A DNA stretch of 64,000 nt from Nocardiopsis sp. JB363 (GTDB lineage: Bacteria; Actinomycetota; Actinomycetes; Streptosporangiales; Streptosporangiaceae). Positions within the stretch are counted from its first letter, which is position 1, and each line of letters opens with the position of its first letter. This document shows positions 8,869 to 17,864 of this stretch, piece after piece. The stretch spans positions 83,609-147,608 of the forward strand of contig NZ_FRFF01000140.1 of the NCBI RefSeq assembly GCF_900143625.1, in the 5' to 3' direction. The notes beneath the pieces were generated by a model. The model was given only the letters and a program-made list of their open reading frames with translations. It had not been told where the DNA came from and did no database searches. A program made the position numbers and the translations under genes.

Positions 8869-11670
8869 ATGACGGAGACCACCAGCGGTTCAACGGGCCG
8901 TAAGGGGAAGAAGGGCCCCAAGGGGCTGAAGATCTCGCGGGTCTTCACGACCGAGGGCGTCCACCCCTACGACACCCTCGAATGGGAACGCCGTGACGTC
9001 GTCATGACCAACTGGCGTGACGGCAGCGTCAACTTCGAACAGCGCGGCGTGGAGTTCCCCGCCACCTGGTCGATGAACGCCACGCAGATCGTGGCGAGCA
9101 AGTACTTCCGCGGTGCGCTCGGTGCCCCCGACCGCGAGTGGAGCCTCAAGCAGCTCATCGACCGCGTCGTCGGCGTCTACACCGAGACCGGCCTCAAGAG
9201 CGGGTACTTCGCCTCGGACGAGGACGCCGAGATCTTCGACCACGAGCTCAAGCACGCCCTCGCCAACCAGTACTTCAGCTTCAACTCACCGGTGTGGTTC
9301 AACGTCGGAACCACCTCCTCCCAGCAGGTCTCGGCCTGCTTCATCCTGTCCGTCGACGACACGATGGAGTCGATCCTCGACTGGTACAAGGAAGAGGGGA
9401 TCATCTTCAAGGGCGGCTCCGGTGCGGGGGTCAACCTGTCCAGCATCCGCTCCAGCAAGGAACTGCTGTCCTCCGGCGGCACCGCTTCCGGGCCGGTCTC
9501 CTTCATGCGCGGCGCCGACGCCTCCGCCGGGACGATCAAGTCCGGTGGCGCGACCCGCCGGGCCGCCAAGATGGTCGTGCTGGACGTCGACCACCCCGAC
9601 ATCGAGGAATTCGTCGAGACCAAGGCACGCGAGGAGCACAAGATCCGTGCCCTGCGCGACGCCGGGTTCGACGTGGACCTGGGCGGCGATGACATGTTCA
9701 GCGTCCAGTACCAGAACGCGAACAACTCCGTGCGCGTCTCCGACGCCTTCATGCGCGCGGTCGAGTCCGGTTCCGAGTTCGGGCTGACCTCCCGCACCAC
9801 CGGCGAGGTCGTCGCCACCGTCGACGCCAAGGACCTGTTCCAGCGCATGGCCCGCGCCGCCTGGGAGTGCGCCGACCCGGGCATCCAGTACGACGGCACC
9901 ATCCAGGACTGGCACACCAACCCCGAGAGCGGGCGGATCAGTGCGAGCAACCCGTGCTCGGAGTACCTCTCCTTGGACGACTCCTCGTGCAACCTCGCGT
10001 CGATCAACCTGCTGAAGTTCCTGCGCGAGGACGACTCCTTCGACGTGGAGAACTTCACTCGGCTCACCGAGCTGGTCATCACGGCGATGGACATCTCCAT
10101 CACCTTCGCCGACTTCCCCACGGAGAAGATCGGTGAGACCACCCGTGCCTACCGGCAGCTGGGCATCGGTTACGCCAACCTGGGCGCGCTGCTCATGGCG
10201 ACCGGGCACGCCTACGACTCCGACGGCGGCCGTGCGGTGGCCGCGGCCATCTCCTCGCTGATGACCGGCACCGCCTACCGTCGCAGCGCCGAGATGGCCG
10301 GGGTGGTGGGCACCTACGACGGCTACAAGCGCAACGAGCAGGCTCACAAGCGGGTCATGCGCAAGCACGCCGCCGCCAACGACGACCTGCGCACCGTGGG
10401 CACCCTGGAGGCGCCCATCCACACCGCGGCCACCGCGCAGTGGGCCGACTGCCTCAAGGTCGGCGAGCGCAACGGCTGGCGCAACGCCCAGGCCTCGCTG
10501 CTCGCGCCCACCGGAACCATCGGCTTCATGATGGACTGCGACACCACGGGGATCGAGCCGGACTTCTCGCTGGTCAAGTACAAGAAGCTGGTCGGCGGCG
10601 GCTCCATGCGGATCGTCAACCAGGCGATCCCGCGGGCGCTGAAGAACCTGGGCTACCAGGACGAACAGAACGAGGCGATCGTCGAGTTCGTCGCCGAGAA
10701 CGGCCACGTCGTGGACGCGCCGTCGCTGCGCCCCGAGCACTACGAGGTGTTCGACTGCGCCATGGGGCACCGCTACATCGAACCCATGGGTCACGTGCGC
10801 ATGATGGCGGCGGTCCAGCCGTTCCTGTCCGGTGCCATCTCCAAGACGGTGAACGTGCCCGAGGGGGCCACGGTCGCCGACTTCGAGCACATCTACTTCG
10901 AGGGCTGGCGGTCGGGCCTCAAGGCCCTCGCGGTGTACCGCGACAACTGCAAGGTCGGCCAGCCGCTGTCCACCGGCACGAGTGAGAAGAAGGCCGCGCC
11001 CGAGAAGGTCGAGGTGGCCGAGACGCCTCGCCCGGTGCGCCGCCGACTGCCCAAGAAGCGGCCCAGCGAGACCACTTCGTTCTCCGTGGGCGGTGCCGAG
11101 GGCTACATCACCGCGGGCTCCTACCCGGACGACGGCCTCGGTGAGGTCTTCATGAAGCTCGGCAAGCAGGGTTCGACCCTGGCCGGGGTCATGGACGCCT
11201 TCTCCATCGCGATCTCCATCGCCCTGCAGTACGGGGTCCCGTTGGAGACCTACGTGGAGAAGTTCACCAACATGCGCTTCGACCCGGCCGGTATGACCGA
11301 CGACCCGGACATCCGCATGGCGCAGTCGGTGGTGGACTACATCTTCCGCCGGCTGGCCCTGGACCACCTGCCCTACGAGGAGCGGGCCGCCCTGGGGGTG
11401 CTGTCGGCCTCCGAGCGTGAGGCGCAGCTGAACGGGGAGGACCCGACCCAGGTCGCCACCCAGGTGGAGTCCTACGCCCAGTCCGCCGCGCCGTCCGGTC
11501 CCGCGGAGGAGCGTGCGGAGGAGCGCCCCGAGGCTCCGGCCGCCCCGAGCCCGGCCTCCGGAGGCTTCATGGCCGACGCCCCGCTGTGCATCACCTGCGG
11601 GACGAAGATGCGGCCCTCGGGCAGCTGCTACGCCTGTGAGGGCTGCGGCGCCACCAGTGGTTGCAGCTGA
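8869..11670 (+). CDS. nrdJ: Vitamin B12-dependent (class II) ribonucleotide reductase
   Basis: Reduces ribonucleotides to deoxyribonucleotides using adenosylcobalamin, with no oxygen requirement. Visible marks are the redox cysteine in SACFILSV near residue 157, the NPCSEY motif at residues 361-366 that carries the radical cysteine and glutamate, and a cysteine-rich C-terminal tail (CITCG, CYACEGCG, SGCS) that shuttles electrons. The length of 933 residues is typical of the actinobacterial NrdJ type. Around residues 705-735 there is a charged linker rich in Lys, Glu and Pro. The ATG at 8869 is preceded by GGGGAG. No cobalamin riboswitch was seen, so control probably rests on NrdR. A strong terminator follows. 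Confidence 0.97.
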   Translation: MTETTSGSTGRKGKKGPKGLKISRVFTTEGVHPYDTLEWERRDVVMTNWRDGSVNFEQRGVEFPATWSMNATQIVASKYFRGALGAPDREWSLKQLIDRVVGVYTETGLKSGYFASDEDAEIFDHELKHALANQYFSFNSPVWFNVGTTSSQQVSACFILSVDDTMESILDWYKEEGIIFKGGSGAGVNLSSIRSSKELLSSGGTASGPVSFMRGADASAGTIKSGGATRRAAKMVVLDVDHPDIEEFVETKAREEHKIRALRDAGFDVDLGGDDMFSVQYQNANNSVRVSDAFMRAVESGSEFGLTSRTTGEVVATVDAKDLFQRMARAAWECADPGIQYDGTIQDWHTNPESGRISASNPCSEYLSLDDSSCNLASINLLKFLREDDSFDVENFTRLTELVITAMDISITFADFPTEKIGETTRAYRQLGIGYANLGALLMATGHAYDSDGGRAVAAAISSLMTGTAYRRSAEMAGVVGTYDGYKRNEQAHKRVMRKHAAANDDLRTVGTLEAPIHTAATAQWADCLKVGERNGWRNAQASLLAPTGTIGFMMDCDTTGIEPDFSLVKYKKLVGGGSMRIVNQAIPRALKNLGYQDEQNEAIVEFVAENGHVVDAPSLRPEHYEVFDCAMGHRYIEPMGHVRMMAAVQPFLSGAISKTVNVPEGATVADFEHIYFEGWRSGLKALAVYRDNCKVGQPLSTGTSEKKAAPEKVEVAETPRPVRRRLPKKRPSETTSFSVGGAEGYITAGSYPDDGLGEVFMKLGKQGSTLAGVMDAFSIAISIALQYGVPLETYVEKFTNMRFDPAGMTDDPDIRMAQSVVDYIFRRLALDHLPYEERAALGVLSASEREAQLNGEDPTQVATQVESYAQSAAPSGPAEERAEERPEAPAAPSPASGGFMADAPLCITCGTKMRPSGSCYACEGCGATSGCS

Positions 11671-11685
11671 TCCATAGCGCCTTGA

Positions 11686-11715
11686 GGGGGAGACGGTCCG
11701 ACCGTCTCCCCCTTC
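11686..11715 (+). terminator. nrdJ terminator
   Basis: A 12-base perfect stem, GGGGGAGACGGT with ACCGTCTCCCCC around a CCG loop, then TTCGTGTTT. It is one of the strongest hairpins in the window and separates nrdJ from the toxin-antitoxin pair. Confidence 0.9.
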
Positions 11716-11785
11716 GTGTTTCCCGGAAGAACGAACGTCGGTGGTGTGTTCTCCCGTTCACCGGGCAGGGAGTTACCACCGCCGG

Positions 11786-11791
11786 TAGCAT
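11786..11791 (+). promoter_or_regulatory. -10 element for leaderless antitoxin message
   Basis: TAGCAT lies seven bases before the antitoxin ATG at 11799, and no ribosome site is present. The spacing predicts a leaderless transcript. Confidence 0.5.
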
Positions 11792-11798
11792 CATTCAT

Positions 11799-12206
11799 AT
11801 GGGAGTCGAACTCATGGAAACGGGTCGCAGAGCGACGGAAGAGGAAGCGCGAGCGCTCTTCTCACATGCCCTCAACGTGATGGGTATCCAGGGAGAACTC
11901 TCTCCTGAACAGGTGTCCCACCTGTTCACCGCATTCGAAGACCTGAGGAGGGCGGATCCCGCTCCCCCCGAGAAGCCGGGTGGCCGCGCCCGCAAGATCA
12001 GTGTCTCCATGCCCGAAGACCTCAGCGCCGCGGTTCGGCGACGAGTGGGACACGGTGAGTTCAGTCGTTACGTTACGGAGGCGGTCGCCGGCCGGCTGAA
12101 GGAAGATCTCTTGGCCGAGCTGATCGAGTCGCTCGACGCCGAACACGGTGAAGTGCCCGAGGACCTGGTGGAGAAGGCGGAGAGCCTGTGGCCGGACGCC
12201 GAGTGA
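11799..12206 (+). CDS. Ribbon-helix-helix-like antitoxin (VapB role)
   Basis: 135 residues, probably the antitoxin of the following PIN toxin. The N-terminal half is acidic and helical (TEEEARALFSHALNVMG). The middle holds a basic ribbon-helix-helix-like stretch, RARKISVSMPEDLSAAVRRR, then FSRYVTEAVAGRL, a pattern of CopG/VapB DNA-binding domains. The C-terminus is acidic, as expected for a toxin-binding tail. The frame is open further upstream, but only ATG 11799 sits correctly downstream of a -10 element, and the upstream part would overlap the nrdJ terminator. The stop overlaps the toxin start (GTGA). Role inferred from pairing and fold pattern. Confidence 0.75.
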   Translation: MGVELMETGRRATEEEARALFSHALNVMGIQGELSPEQVSHLFTAFEDLRRADPAPPEKPGGRARKISVSMPEDLSAAVRRRVGHGEFSRYVTEAVAGRLKEDLLAELIESLDAEHGEVPEDLVEKAESLWPDAE

Positions 12207-12622
12207 GCGCCAAAGGCACCCTGGTGCTCGACAGCGCGGGCCTGTCCGAAGTCGCAGCCGGCGCGAAGGAGGCCCGGGCCCATCTGGAGGCCGCGCGCCG
12301 CAGGGGAGCACGTGTCGTCACCAGCGCCGTCACACTCACGGAGGTCCTGCGGGGAGGCGCGCGGGACGCGAGTGTGCACCGGGTCCTCGCGAGGATCGAG
12401 GTGGTGCCGATCTCACCGGAGATGGGGCGGGAGTCCGGTGAGCTCCTCGGTCGAACCGGGTTGTCCGGACACCGCTGCGCGATCGATTCCGTCGTCGCCG
12501 TCACGGCGCTCCGGCAGCCGCGTCCGGTGGTACTGCTGACCAGTGATCCGAATGACCTGGAGACACTGGTCGAGGAGCCGGAACGTCCCAGAGGCGAACG
12601 GGTGGTGATCGTCCGCGTGTGA
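12203..12622 (+). CDS. PIN-domain ribonuclease toxin (VapC-like)
   Basis: Small Mg-dependent RNase of the PIN family, probably a VapC-type toxin. The four acidic residues of the PIN active site can be placed: D in LVLDSAGL, E in LTEVLRG, D in CAIDSVVAV and D in LTSDPNDL. It has about 139 residues, as usual for VapC. GTG 12203 overlaps the antitoxin stop by four bases; an in-frame GTG at 12188 is also possible. Antitoxin-first order with overlap is the standard type II arrangement and allows the antitoxin to control the operon. The RNA target is unknown. Confidence 0.85.
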   Translation: MSAKGTLVLDSAGLSEVAAGAKEARAHLEAARRRGARVVTSAVTLTEVLRGGARDASVHRVLARIEVVPISPEMGRESGELLGRTGLSGHRCAIDSVVAVTALRQPRPVVLLTSDPNDLETLVEEPERPRGERVVIVRV

Positions 12623-12714
12623 TCCGGGGGCGGGCGGACCGGTCCATACCTGTGGTTGTCGGCGTGGAACCCGGGGTAACCCTTCGGCACGCGAGTCAGC
12701 GGAAGGTGGTCCCC

Positions 12715-13143
12715 ATGCTGATATCCACGATCCTTCGAGCCAAAGGCCCGGAGGTGGTGAGCATCGCCCCCGACGCGACGATCGCGTCGCTGCTCACCGA
12801 ACTCGCCCGGCACGACATCGGCGCCGTCGTCGTCGCCCGACAGGAAACCCTCATCGGCATCGTCTCCGAACGTGACGTCGTCCGGCACCTGCATCGGCGC
12901 GGATCCGAACTCCTCGATGCCCCGGTCGCGGACATCATGACCGCGGACGTGGTCACCTGCACCACCGAGGACACCGTCGAGGAGATCAGCGAACACATGA
13001 CCCGGCGCCGGTTCCGGCACGTGCCGGTCACCTCAGGGGGCCGGCTGGTGGGGATCGTCAGCATCGGCGACCTCGTCAAGAGCAGGCTCAGCGGCCTGGA
13101 GGACGACCGCGCCCGGCTGGAGGCCTACATCCACGGCGGGTAG
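12715..13143 (+). CDS. CBS-domain pair protein
   Basis: 142-residue stand-alone protein made of two CBS motifs (about residues 8-62 and 74-130), the first ending GIVSERDVVRHL and the second GIVSIGDLVK. Tandem CBS domains bind adenine nucleotides such as AMP, ATP or SAM and usually regulate a partner; here no enzyme domain is fused. The start at ATG 12715 is preceded by GGAAGG at proper spacing; the frame extends upstream without a site. It is close to the toxin gene but has its own 90-base gap. Partner unknown. Confidence 0.88.
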   Translation: MLISTILRAKGPEVVSIAPDATIASLLTELARHDIGAVVVARQETLIGIVSERDVVRHLHRRGSELLDAPVADIMTADVVTCTTEDTVEEISEHMTRRRFRHVPVTSGGRLVGIVSIGDLVKSRLSGLEDDRARLEAYIHGG

Positions 13144-13387
13144 GCACGCCTCGACCGTCACCCCTCGCCCGGAGGTGGCCGCCCGGCGGCGCACGCGTAA
13201 TGACCAGGCGGAGGACTCATCACGCTCTGGCCACAGGCACTGTGTTTCGGTTGTGGCTCGTGGCACCCTTGTGTTCTGTCCACTATCCCTTCACTGCGCG
13301 CGAAACCCGCTCTCAACTGGAACCAAGGCGGCGTACGCCGCGTCGAAGGCGTCAGTTCCCTCAAGTTCCAGAATGGAGTACTTGCCT

Positions 13388-15190
13388 ATGTCGTTCGCGC
13401 AGACAGTGCGCGGTGCGGCCGGTGCGGTGGCCCAAGGGGCGGATCCGCGTCAGGCCGTCTCCGACGCGGCCCAACAAGCGATGGGTCAGGCGTCAGGCCA
13501 GGGAGACCGGGGTTCCGGGCAGGGCTCGGAGGGCGGCGGTCTCGACCCCCGCGACTTCGTGGCCGCGCGCGAACAGGGCGCTTCCGTCGACACCCGCATC
13601 GAGCAGAAGACCACCTCGCTCAGCACGGCGGGTGAGTCGCTCAACCGCAGCTACTACGAGCGGGGCCGTGGCGGTCCCGTCCACGTCATCTGCCCCATGG
13701 TGATCCCCCGTGGGCGCACCTTCGTCACGATGCTGCCCGCCATCGCCCTGGTGATCCTCGGTGTGGTCGGCACGATCGTGTTCGTGGTGCCCAGCGCCGT
13801 GATGACCGACGCCAATCCGTTCCTGCACCCGTTCTTCGGTGTCCACTACTGGCTGATCACCATCGCGATCAGCGCGTTCATGTGGTGGCGTCAGGGCATG
13901 GTGATGGTGCCCGAAGGCGCCCAAGCCATCGTCACCCGCTTCGGGAAGATGGAGAACCTCTTCCAACCGGGTCGGGTCACCCTGCTCAACCCGTGGAAGC
14001 GCGTCTCCTACATCGTCAACACCAGACGTGAGTACCCGTTCAACGCACCCATCCGCTCCGCGCCCACCAAGAGCGGTGTCCAGGCCTCCATCGACCTGTT
14101 CGTGCAGTTCAAGATCGAGAACGCGGTCGACTTCGTCTACACCCTGGGCGGGGTTCCGGGTTTCCAGGAGAAGCTCAACAACGCCATCTCCGAGACCACC
14201 CGAAGCCTCATCTACGAGCAGGAGGCCTCGGCGATCTACGACATGGTCGGCGAGAGCACCCAGGCCCTCCTCGACTCCCTGAACCGCCAGTTCAGCGGCA
14301 TCGTCGTTCTCACCAGCGCCAACATCACCCACGCCGAGCCCTCCAACCAGGAGTACCGGATGGACCTGGCGGCGCCGGAGATGGTGCGGGTGGCCAAGGA
14401 CGCCTACACCTTCGAGTACGAGCTGCAGCTGCGCAAGGAGCAGAACGAGGGCGACCTGAACAAGGAGCTCGCCACCCTCAACGAGACGCTGTCGGCGATC
14501 CAGGCCGACATCGCCCAGTACCAGGCGCAGATGGACACCGCCCTGGAGCGCGAGACCAACCGCGCCCGTTCGCTGGCTCATCAGCGCTTCGTCGAGGCCG
14601 AGTCCGAGGCGAACGCCAACGCCGCGCTGTTGCAGGCCCAGGCCCTGGACATCCGTGCCGTGTCGGCGGCCGAGGCCCCGGAGATCCTCAACTACCGCTT
14701 CCGGGAGAACCTCCTGGACAAGCTGGAGTCGGTCGCCGACAGCCTGCCGCAGGTCCTGCGCATCGGTTCCGGCGACGCCGCGAGCATCGATTACCTGCGC
14801 ATCGCCCAGGAGATCATCGGCCAGGCCGACACCGCCCTCTTCTCCGCGGAGGACATGGCGGAGATCCGTGAGCGTCTGGGCGACATCCGCGAGCGCATCG
14901 CCCAGCGCCAGCAGGAGATCAACGATCTCATCGAGGACGAGTCCGGTGAGCGTCGGGTACACGACGCCGAGGACCCGGGTGAGGACCTGGTCGAGGAGAT
15001 CCGTCAGTCGGTGAGCGAGGACGCGATCGGTGAGCGTCTGTCCGACGAGAACGGTCCGGGGGAACAGGAAGCGGGCCCCGAAGCGGCCGTTCCGCCGCCT
15101 ACCGGCGCCCCCTACCAACAGGCCCCACCGCCGCAGGACCCGCCGCTGCCCCCGTGGTCGCAGGGCGGTCAGAACCCGGGAGGTCAGTAG
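13388..15190 (+). CDS. SPFH/band-7 membrane scaffold protein 1
   Basis: 600-residue membrane protein. A Gln/Gly-rich disordered N-terminus (about 1-55) precedes two membrane segments, at about 112-135 and 153-168. An SPFH/band-7 domain begins near residue 172 (MVPEGAQAIVTRFGKMENL), followed by a long coiled coil (about 350-420, LNKELATLNETLSAIQ) and a Pro/Gln-rich tail. SPFH proteins form ring-shaped microdomain scaffolds related to flotillin and HflK/C. ATG 13388 is chosen for the GGAG nine bases upstream. The stop codon directly abuts the next SPFH gene, so the two are co-expressed and may form one hetero-oligomer. Confidence 0.88.
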   Translation: MSFAQTVRGAAGAVAQGADPRQAVSDAAQQAMGQASGQGDRGSGQGSEGGGLDPRDFVAAREQGASVDTRIEQKTTSLSTAGESLNRSYYERGRGGPVHVICPMVIPRGRTFVTMLPAIALVILGVVGTIVFVVPSAVMTDANPFLHPFFGVHYWLITIAISAFMWWRQGMVMVPEGAQAIVTRFGKMENLFQPGRVTLLNPWKRVSYIVNTRREYPFNAPIRSAPTKSGVQASIDLFVQFKIENAVDFVYTLGGVPGFQEKLNNAISETTRSLIYEQEASAIYDMVGESTQALLDSLNRQFSGIVVLTSANITHAEPSNQEYRMDLAAPEMVRVAKDAYTFEYELQLRKEQNEGDLNKELATLNETLSAIQADIAQYQAQMDTALERETNRARSLAHQRFVEAESEANANAALLQAQALDIRAVSAAEAPEILNYRFRENLLDKLESVADSLPQVLRIGSGDAASIDYLRIAQEIIGQADTALFSAEDMAEIRERLGDIRERIAQRQQEINDLIEDESGERRVHDAEDPGEDLVEEIRQSVSEDAIGERLSDENGPGEQEAGPEAAVPPPTGAPYQQAPPPQDPPLPPWSQGGQNPGGQ

Positions 15191-16648
15191 ATGAGCGAGC
15201 CCTTCAACCCCGGTGGCGGCTCCAACATCAAGGAGTCCCTCGCCTCATGGGGCGACCTCGCGGCCCTGCTGCGCGGTGGTGACCAAGGGGCGATCGTCCC
15301 CGTCGTCATCCCTCGTGACAACCGTGGTCTGCGCTGGATGATCCTGGTGTGGTTCGGTCTGTTCGCGCTGCTGTCGGCGCTGGTCATGACCATCCACGCG
15401 GTGTCGGGCGGTGTCAGCGGCACCATCTATGGGGCGCTGGCCGTGCCCACCCTCCTGGTGGGTGTGCTCAGCATCGCGGCCGCGATCCTTTGGTGGTGGC
15501 GCGGTTCGATCGTCGAGATCGAGGAGGGCACCACCGGCATCCTCACCAAGTACGGCGCCTTCGTGAAGAACATCGGCCCCGGTCGTCACTACCTGTGGCA
15601 CCCGTGGGCGCGTGTGGACTTCGTGGTGGACACCCGGACCGAGATCCCCTACACGGCCCCGGTCCTGGCTTGCCCCACCAGGGAGAACGTGCCGCTGAAG
15701 TCGATCGAGTTCTTCCTGAAGTTCCGCATCGACGAGCCGTACGCGTTCGTCACCACCATCGGGGCGAGCAACTTCGACCTGGTGCTGTCCAGCGCGGTGC
15801 AGGACGCCATCCGCCAGCGCAGCCGCATGGTGAACACCGAGTCCGCCTACGACCTGCGCGGTTCCAACGTGGAGGACATGCGTCGCCTGCTCAACGATCA
15901 GCTGCGCAAGTACGGCGTGGTCATCACCGGCTGCAACATCCCCGACGTACAGCTGCCCAGCCAGTACCAGCAGCACCTGGCCACCCGGGAGCGGGTCGCC
16001 AAGGAACTGGTCGCCTACGAGCAGGAGTGGGAGCTGACGCGCAAGCGTCGGATCGACACCCTGCTCATGGACATCGAGCGTTCCAAGAAGACCCGTGACG
16101 CCAAGATCGTCGAGGTCAACGCCTCCCTCAACAAGGCGCGCAAGGACGTGGCGCAGATGTTGGAGGAGCAGGAGACCGAGGCCCAGCGGGTGCGGTACGA
16201 GATCGAGACGCGTGGTCGCGCGGACCTGGTGGCGGCCGAGAACGAGGCCAAGGCGCAGGAGCGTCTGGCCACCGCCTACCGGGACAACCGGGCCGTACTG
16301 GAGTACGAGCTGGCCCGGCGCCGTCTGGACGTCGGCTCGGCCTTGGCCGAGCGGGCTCCGCGTCCGGTGGTGGTGCAGACCGAGGCGGGCTCGGGGGATT
16401 CCTCGGCACTGTCGACGCTGCTCACCGCTCAGCTGTTGCCGCAGGTCATGGGCAGCGCTCCGGGCGGGCGTTCGACGATGTCGCCCGCGGGTGCCCGGGA
16501 CGCGTTGGATTCTGCGCAGGGCGCGGTGGCCGCCGCGGCCTCCCGTCAGCAGCAGATGTCCGAGGAGTACCAACAACAGCAGGACAGCGCGATGAGTCAG
16601 CAGTTCGAGCGCGGTGAGGGGTACGGCAAGCAGGGGCGTCGCCGCTGA
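15191..16648 (+). CDS. SPFH/band-7 membrane scaffold protein 2
   Basis: 485 residues with two membrane segments (about 50-72 WMILVWFGLFALLSALVM, and 79-105), then an SPFH domain that begins EIEEGTTGILTKYGAFVKNI. A charged coiled coil (about 270-370) and a Gln-rich tail follow. Start and stop abut: ATG 15191 follows the TAG of the first SPFH gene with no gap, and GGAGGTCAG inside that gene serves as ribosome site. The parallel design of both proteins suggests an HflK/HflC-like pair. The cargo or protease regulated is unknown. A hairpin terminator follows. Confidence 0.88.
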   Translation: MSEPFNPGGGSNIKESLASWGDLAALLRGGDQGAIVPVVIPRDNRGLRWMILVWFGLFALLSALVMTIHAVSGGVSGTIYGALAVPTLLVGVLSIAAAILWWWRGSIVEIEEGTTGILTKYGAFVKNIGPGRHYLWHPWARVDFVVDTRTEIPYTAPVLACPTRENVPLKSIEFFLKFRIDEPYAFVTTIGASNFDLVLSSAVQDAIRQRSRMVNTESAYDLRGSNVEDMRRLLNDQLRKYGVVITGCNIPDVQLPSQYQQHLATRERVAKELVAYEQEWELTRKRRIDTLLMDIERSKKTRDAKIVEVNASLNKARKDVAQMLEEQETEAQRVRYEIETRGRADLVAAENEAKAQERLATAYRDNRAVLEYELARRRLDVGSALAERAPRPVVVQTEAGSGDSSALSTLLTAQLLPQVMGSAPGGRSTMSPAGARDALDSAQGAVAAAASRQQQMSEEYQQQQDSAMSQQFERGEGYGKQGRRR

Positions 16649-16670
16649 TCGTCGTTCCCTCGAACGAGCG

Positions 16671-16723
16671 AGGGCCTCGCGGTCGTGGTCGAGTGCCACG
16701 GTCCGCGGGGCCCTTCGTCGTTT
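16671..16723. terminator. Hairpin between SPFH operon and opposite small gene
   Basis: AGGGCC pairs with GGCCCT, with further pairing inside (CCACGG region), and TCGTCGTTT follows. It lies between convergent genes and may end both messages. Confidence 0.6.
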
Positions 16724-16741
16724 CCCCGGGCCCGCTCCGGC

Positions 16742-16930
16742 TCAGCCGGTGGGAGACAGTGCCGCGTAGTCGGCGATGTCGATTCCGTGCCGGGCGGCGA
16801 TCTCCACGAGGTCCTCGATCTCACCGGCCTGTGACGTCGCCAGGTCGTCGTCACCGACGGCGTGGGCGCGACGCAGCGCGGTGATGGAGTCGTGGAGCCG
16901 TAGGTGCAGGGTGAGGACGAACTCGCGCAT
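16742..16930 (-). CDS. Small conserved hypothetical protein
   Basis: 62 residues, helical and without membrane segments (MREFVLTLHLRLHDSITALR, then VGDDDLATSQAGEIEDL). Two ATG codons lie six bases apart. GAGGAG directly touches the first, so the second at 16930 has the correct spacing and is chosen. Similar short Asp-rich helical proteins recur in actinobacteria, but I know no function. It is convergent with the SPFH operon. Confidence 0.6.
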   Translation of the reverse strand: MREFVLTLHLRLHDSITALRRAHAVGDDDLATSQAGEIEDLVEIAARHGIDIADYAALSPTG

Positions 16931-17101
16931 GGACATCTCCTCGGGTGAGTGGAGAGAGAACCGAAGGAGGCTCCCCAGGGGATACCACCCTGTCTACAGG
17001 TCCCGGGTGAGAGTCCGGTTGGACGCGGGCAGGAGTCGGCAAAGAGGAGGGTAAGAGTCCTGGTGGGGCCGAGCGCGAGGAGTGCGGGTCAGGGGCCGTG
17101 G

Positions 17102-17125
17102 CGCCCCGGGGTGGACCCCGGGGCG
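17102..17125 (-). terminator. Terminator of the 218-residue membrane protein gene
   Basis: CGCCCCGGGG and CCCCGGGGCG form a 10-base stem with a TGGA loop just beyond the minus-strand stop codon. Confidence 0.6.
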
Positions 17126-17135
17126 GATACGGAGC

Positions 17136-17792
17136 CTAGTGATCGACCCACACGTACCAGTCGTCGGATACGTGCTCGTAGATGCGGGAGCCCTGGCCGG
17201 GGACGAATTCCCCGACGGGGATCTCTTCGGTGCTGTGGGCCAGCCCGGCGGGCTGGAACAGGCCGGCGCCCTCGATGCCGTAGTGGGTGACGTCGCCGTC
17301 CTGGGACACGCTGCGCAGCGAGTACATGCCGGTCCACTCGCCGTTGCGAGGGACCGCGGTGGCCGCTCCGGTGTCCTCGCGTAGTTCCAGGAGCTGGTCG
17401 GTCGAGGCGCTCACCCGGGTCTTCAGCGGAATGTCGGCCACGGACAGGCCCAAGGCGACGAACGCGATCAGTGGCGCACTCAGCCAGCGCAGCCAGTAGC
17501 GGCGGATCATCGGGCGGGCGACGGCGAGCGCGATGCCCAGCCGCAGTGCGCCCATGCCGGCCAGCAATAGACCACCGCCGAGGCCGATGACGAACGTGGG
17601 CAGGTGCCCGGCGGGCACGCTGTCCTCGAAGAGCAGGACGAGACCGACCAGAACACAGGCCGGGATGTAGAGACGACCGGGTGGACGTGAGGCCCAGTCG
17701 ATCAGGCGCTGTCCCAGCGTCGGTTGCTCCGCGATCTCGATCAGCTTGGCCACGGACCCGTCAGGGTTCGGACCGGAAGCTGAGGCGGACAT
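17136..17792 (-). CDS. Hypothetical membrane protein
   Basis: 218 residues with three membrane segments in the first two thirds: IPACVLVGLVLLF, PTFVIGLGGGLLLAGMGALR and a third starting LSAPLIAFVALGLSVA. A C-terminal soluble domain of about 80 residues follows, ending YEHVSDDWYVWVDH. ATG 17792 is preceded by GGGGGGAA; the open frame upstream lacks a site. No family is recognised. It is read in the same direction as the DoxX-like gene 73 bases upstream and may share its message. Confidence 0.65.
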   Translation of the reverse strand: MSASASGPNPDGSVAKLIEIAEQPTLGQRLIDWASRPPGRLYIPACVLVGLVLLFEDSVPAGHLPTFVIGLGGGLLLAGMGALRLGIALAVARPMIRRYWLRWLSAPLIAFVALGLSVADIPLKTRVSASTDQLLELREDTGAATAVPRNGEWTGMYSLRSVSQDGDVTHYGIEGAGLFQPAGLAHSTEEIPVGEFVPGQGSRIYEHVSDDWYVWVDH

Positions 17793-17864
17793 GGCGTTCC
17801 CCCCACCGAATCCGGGTGATGCGACGCGGCAGGCGTAACGGCACAAAGGCGAGAACGAGCCGCG

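Noticed and set aside
9286..11367. 693-codon minus frame over nrdJ
   Set aside because: Antisense shadow of a well-supported gene.
13327..13345. GCGGCGTACGCCGC palindrome upstream of the SPFH pair
   Set aside because: Short and single; too common in such GC-rich DNA to call an operator.
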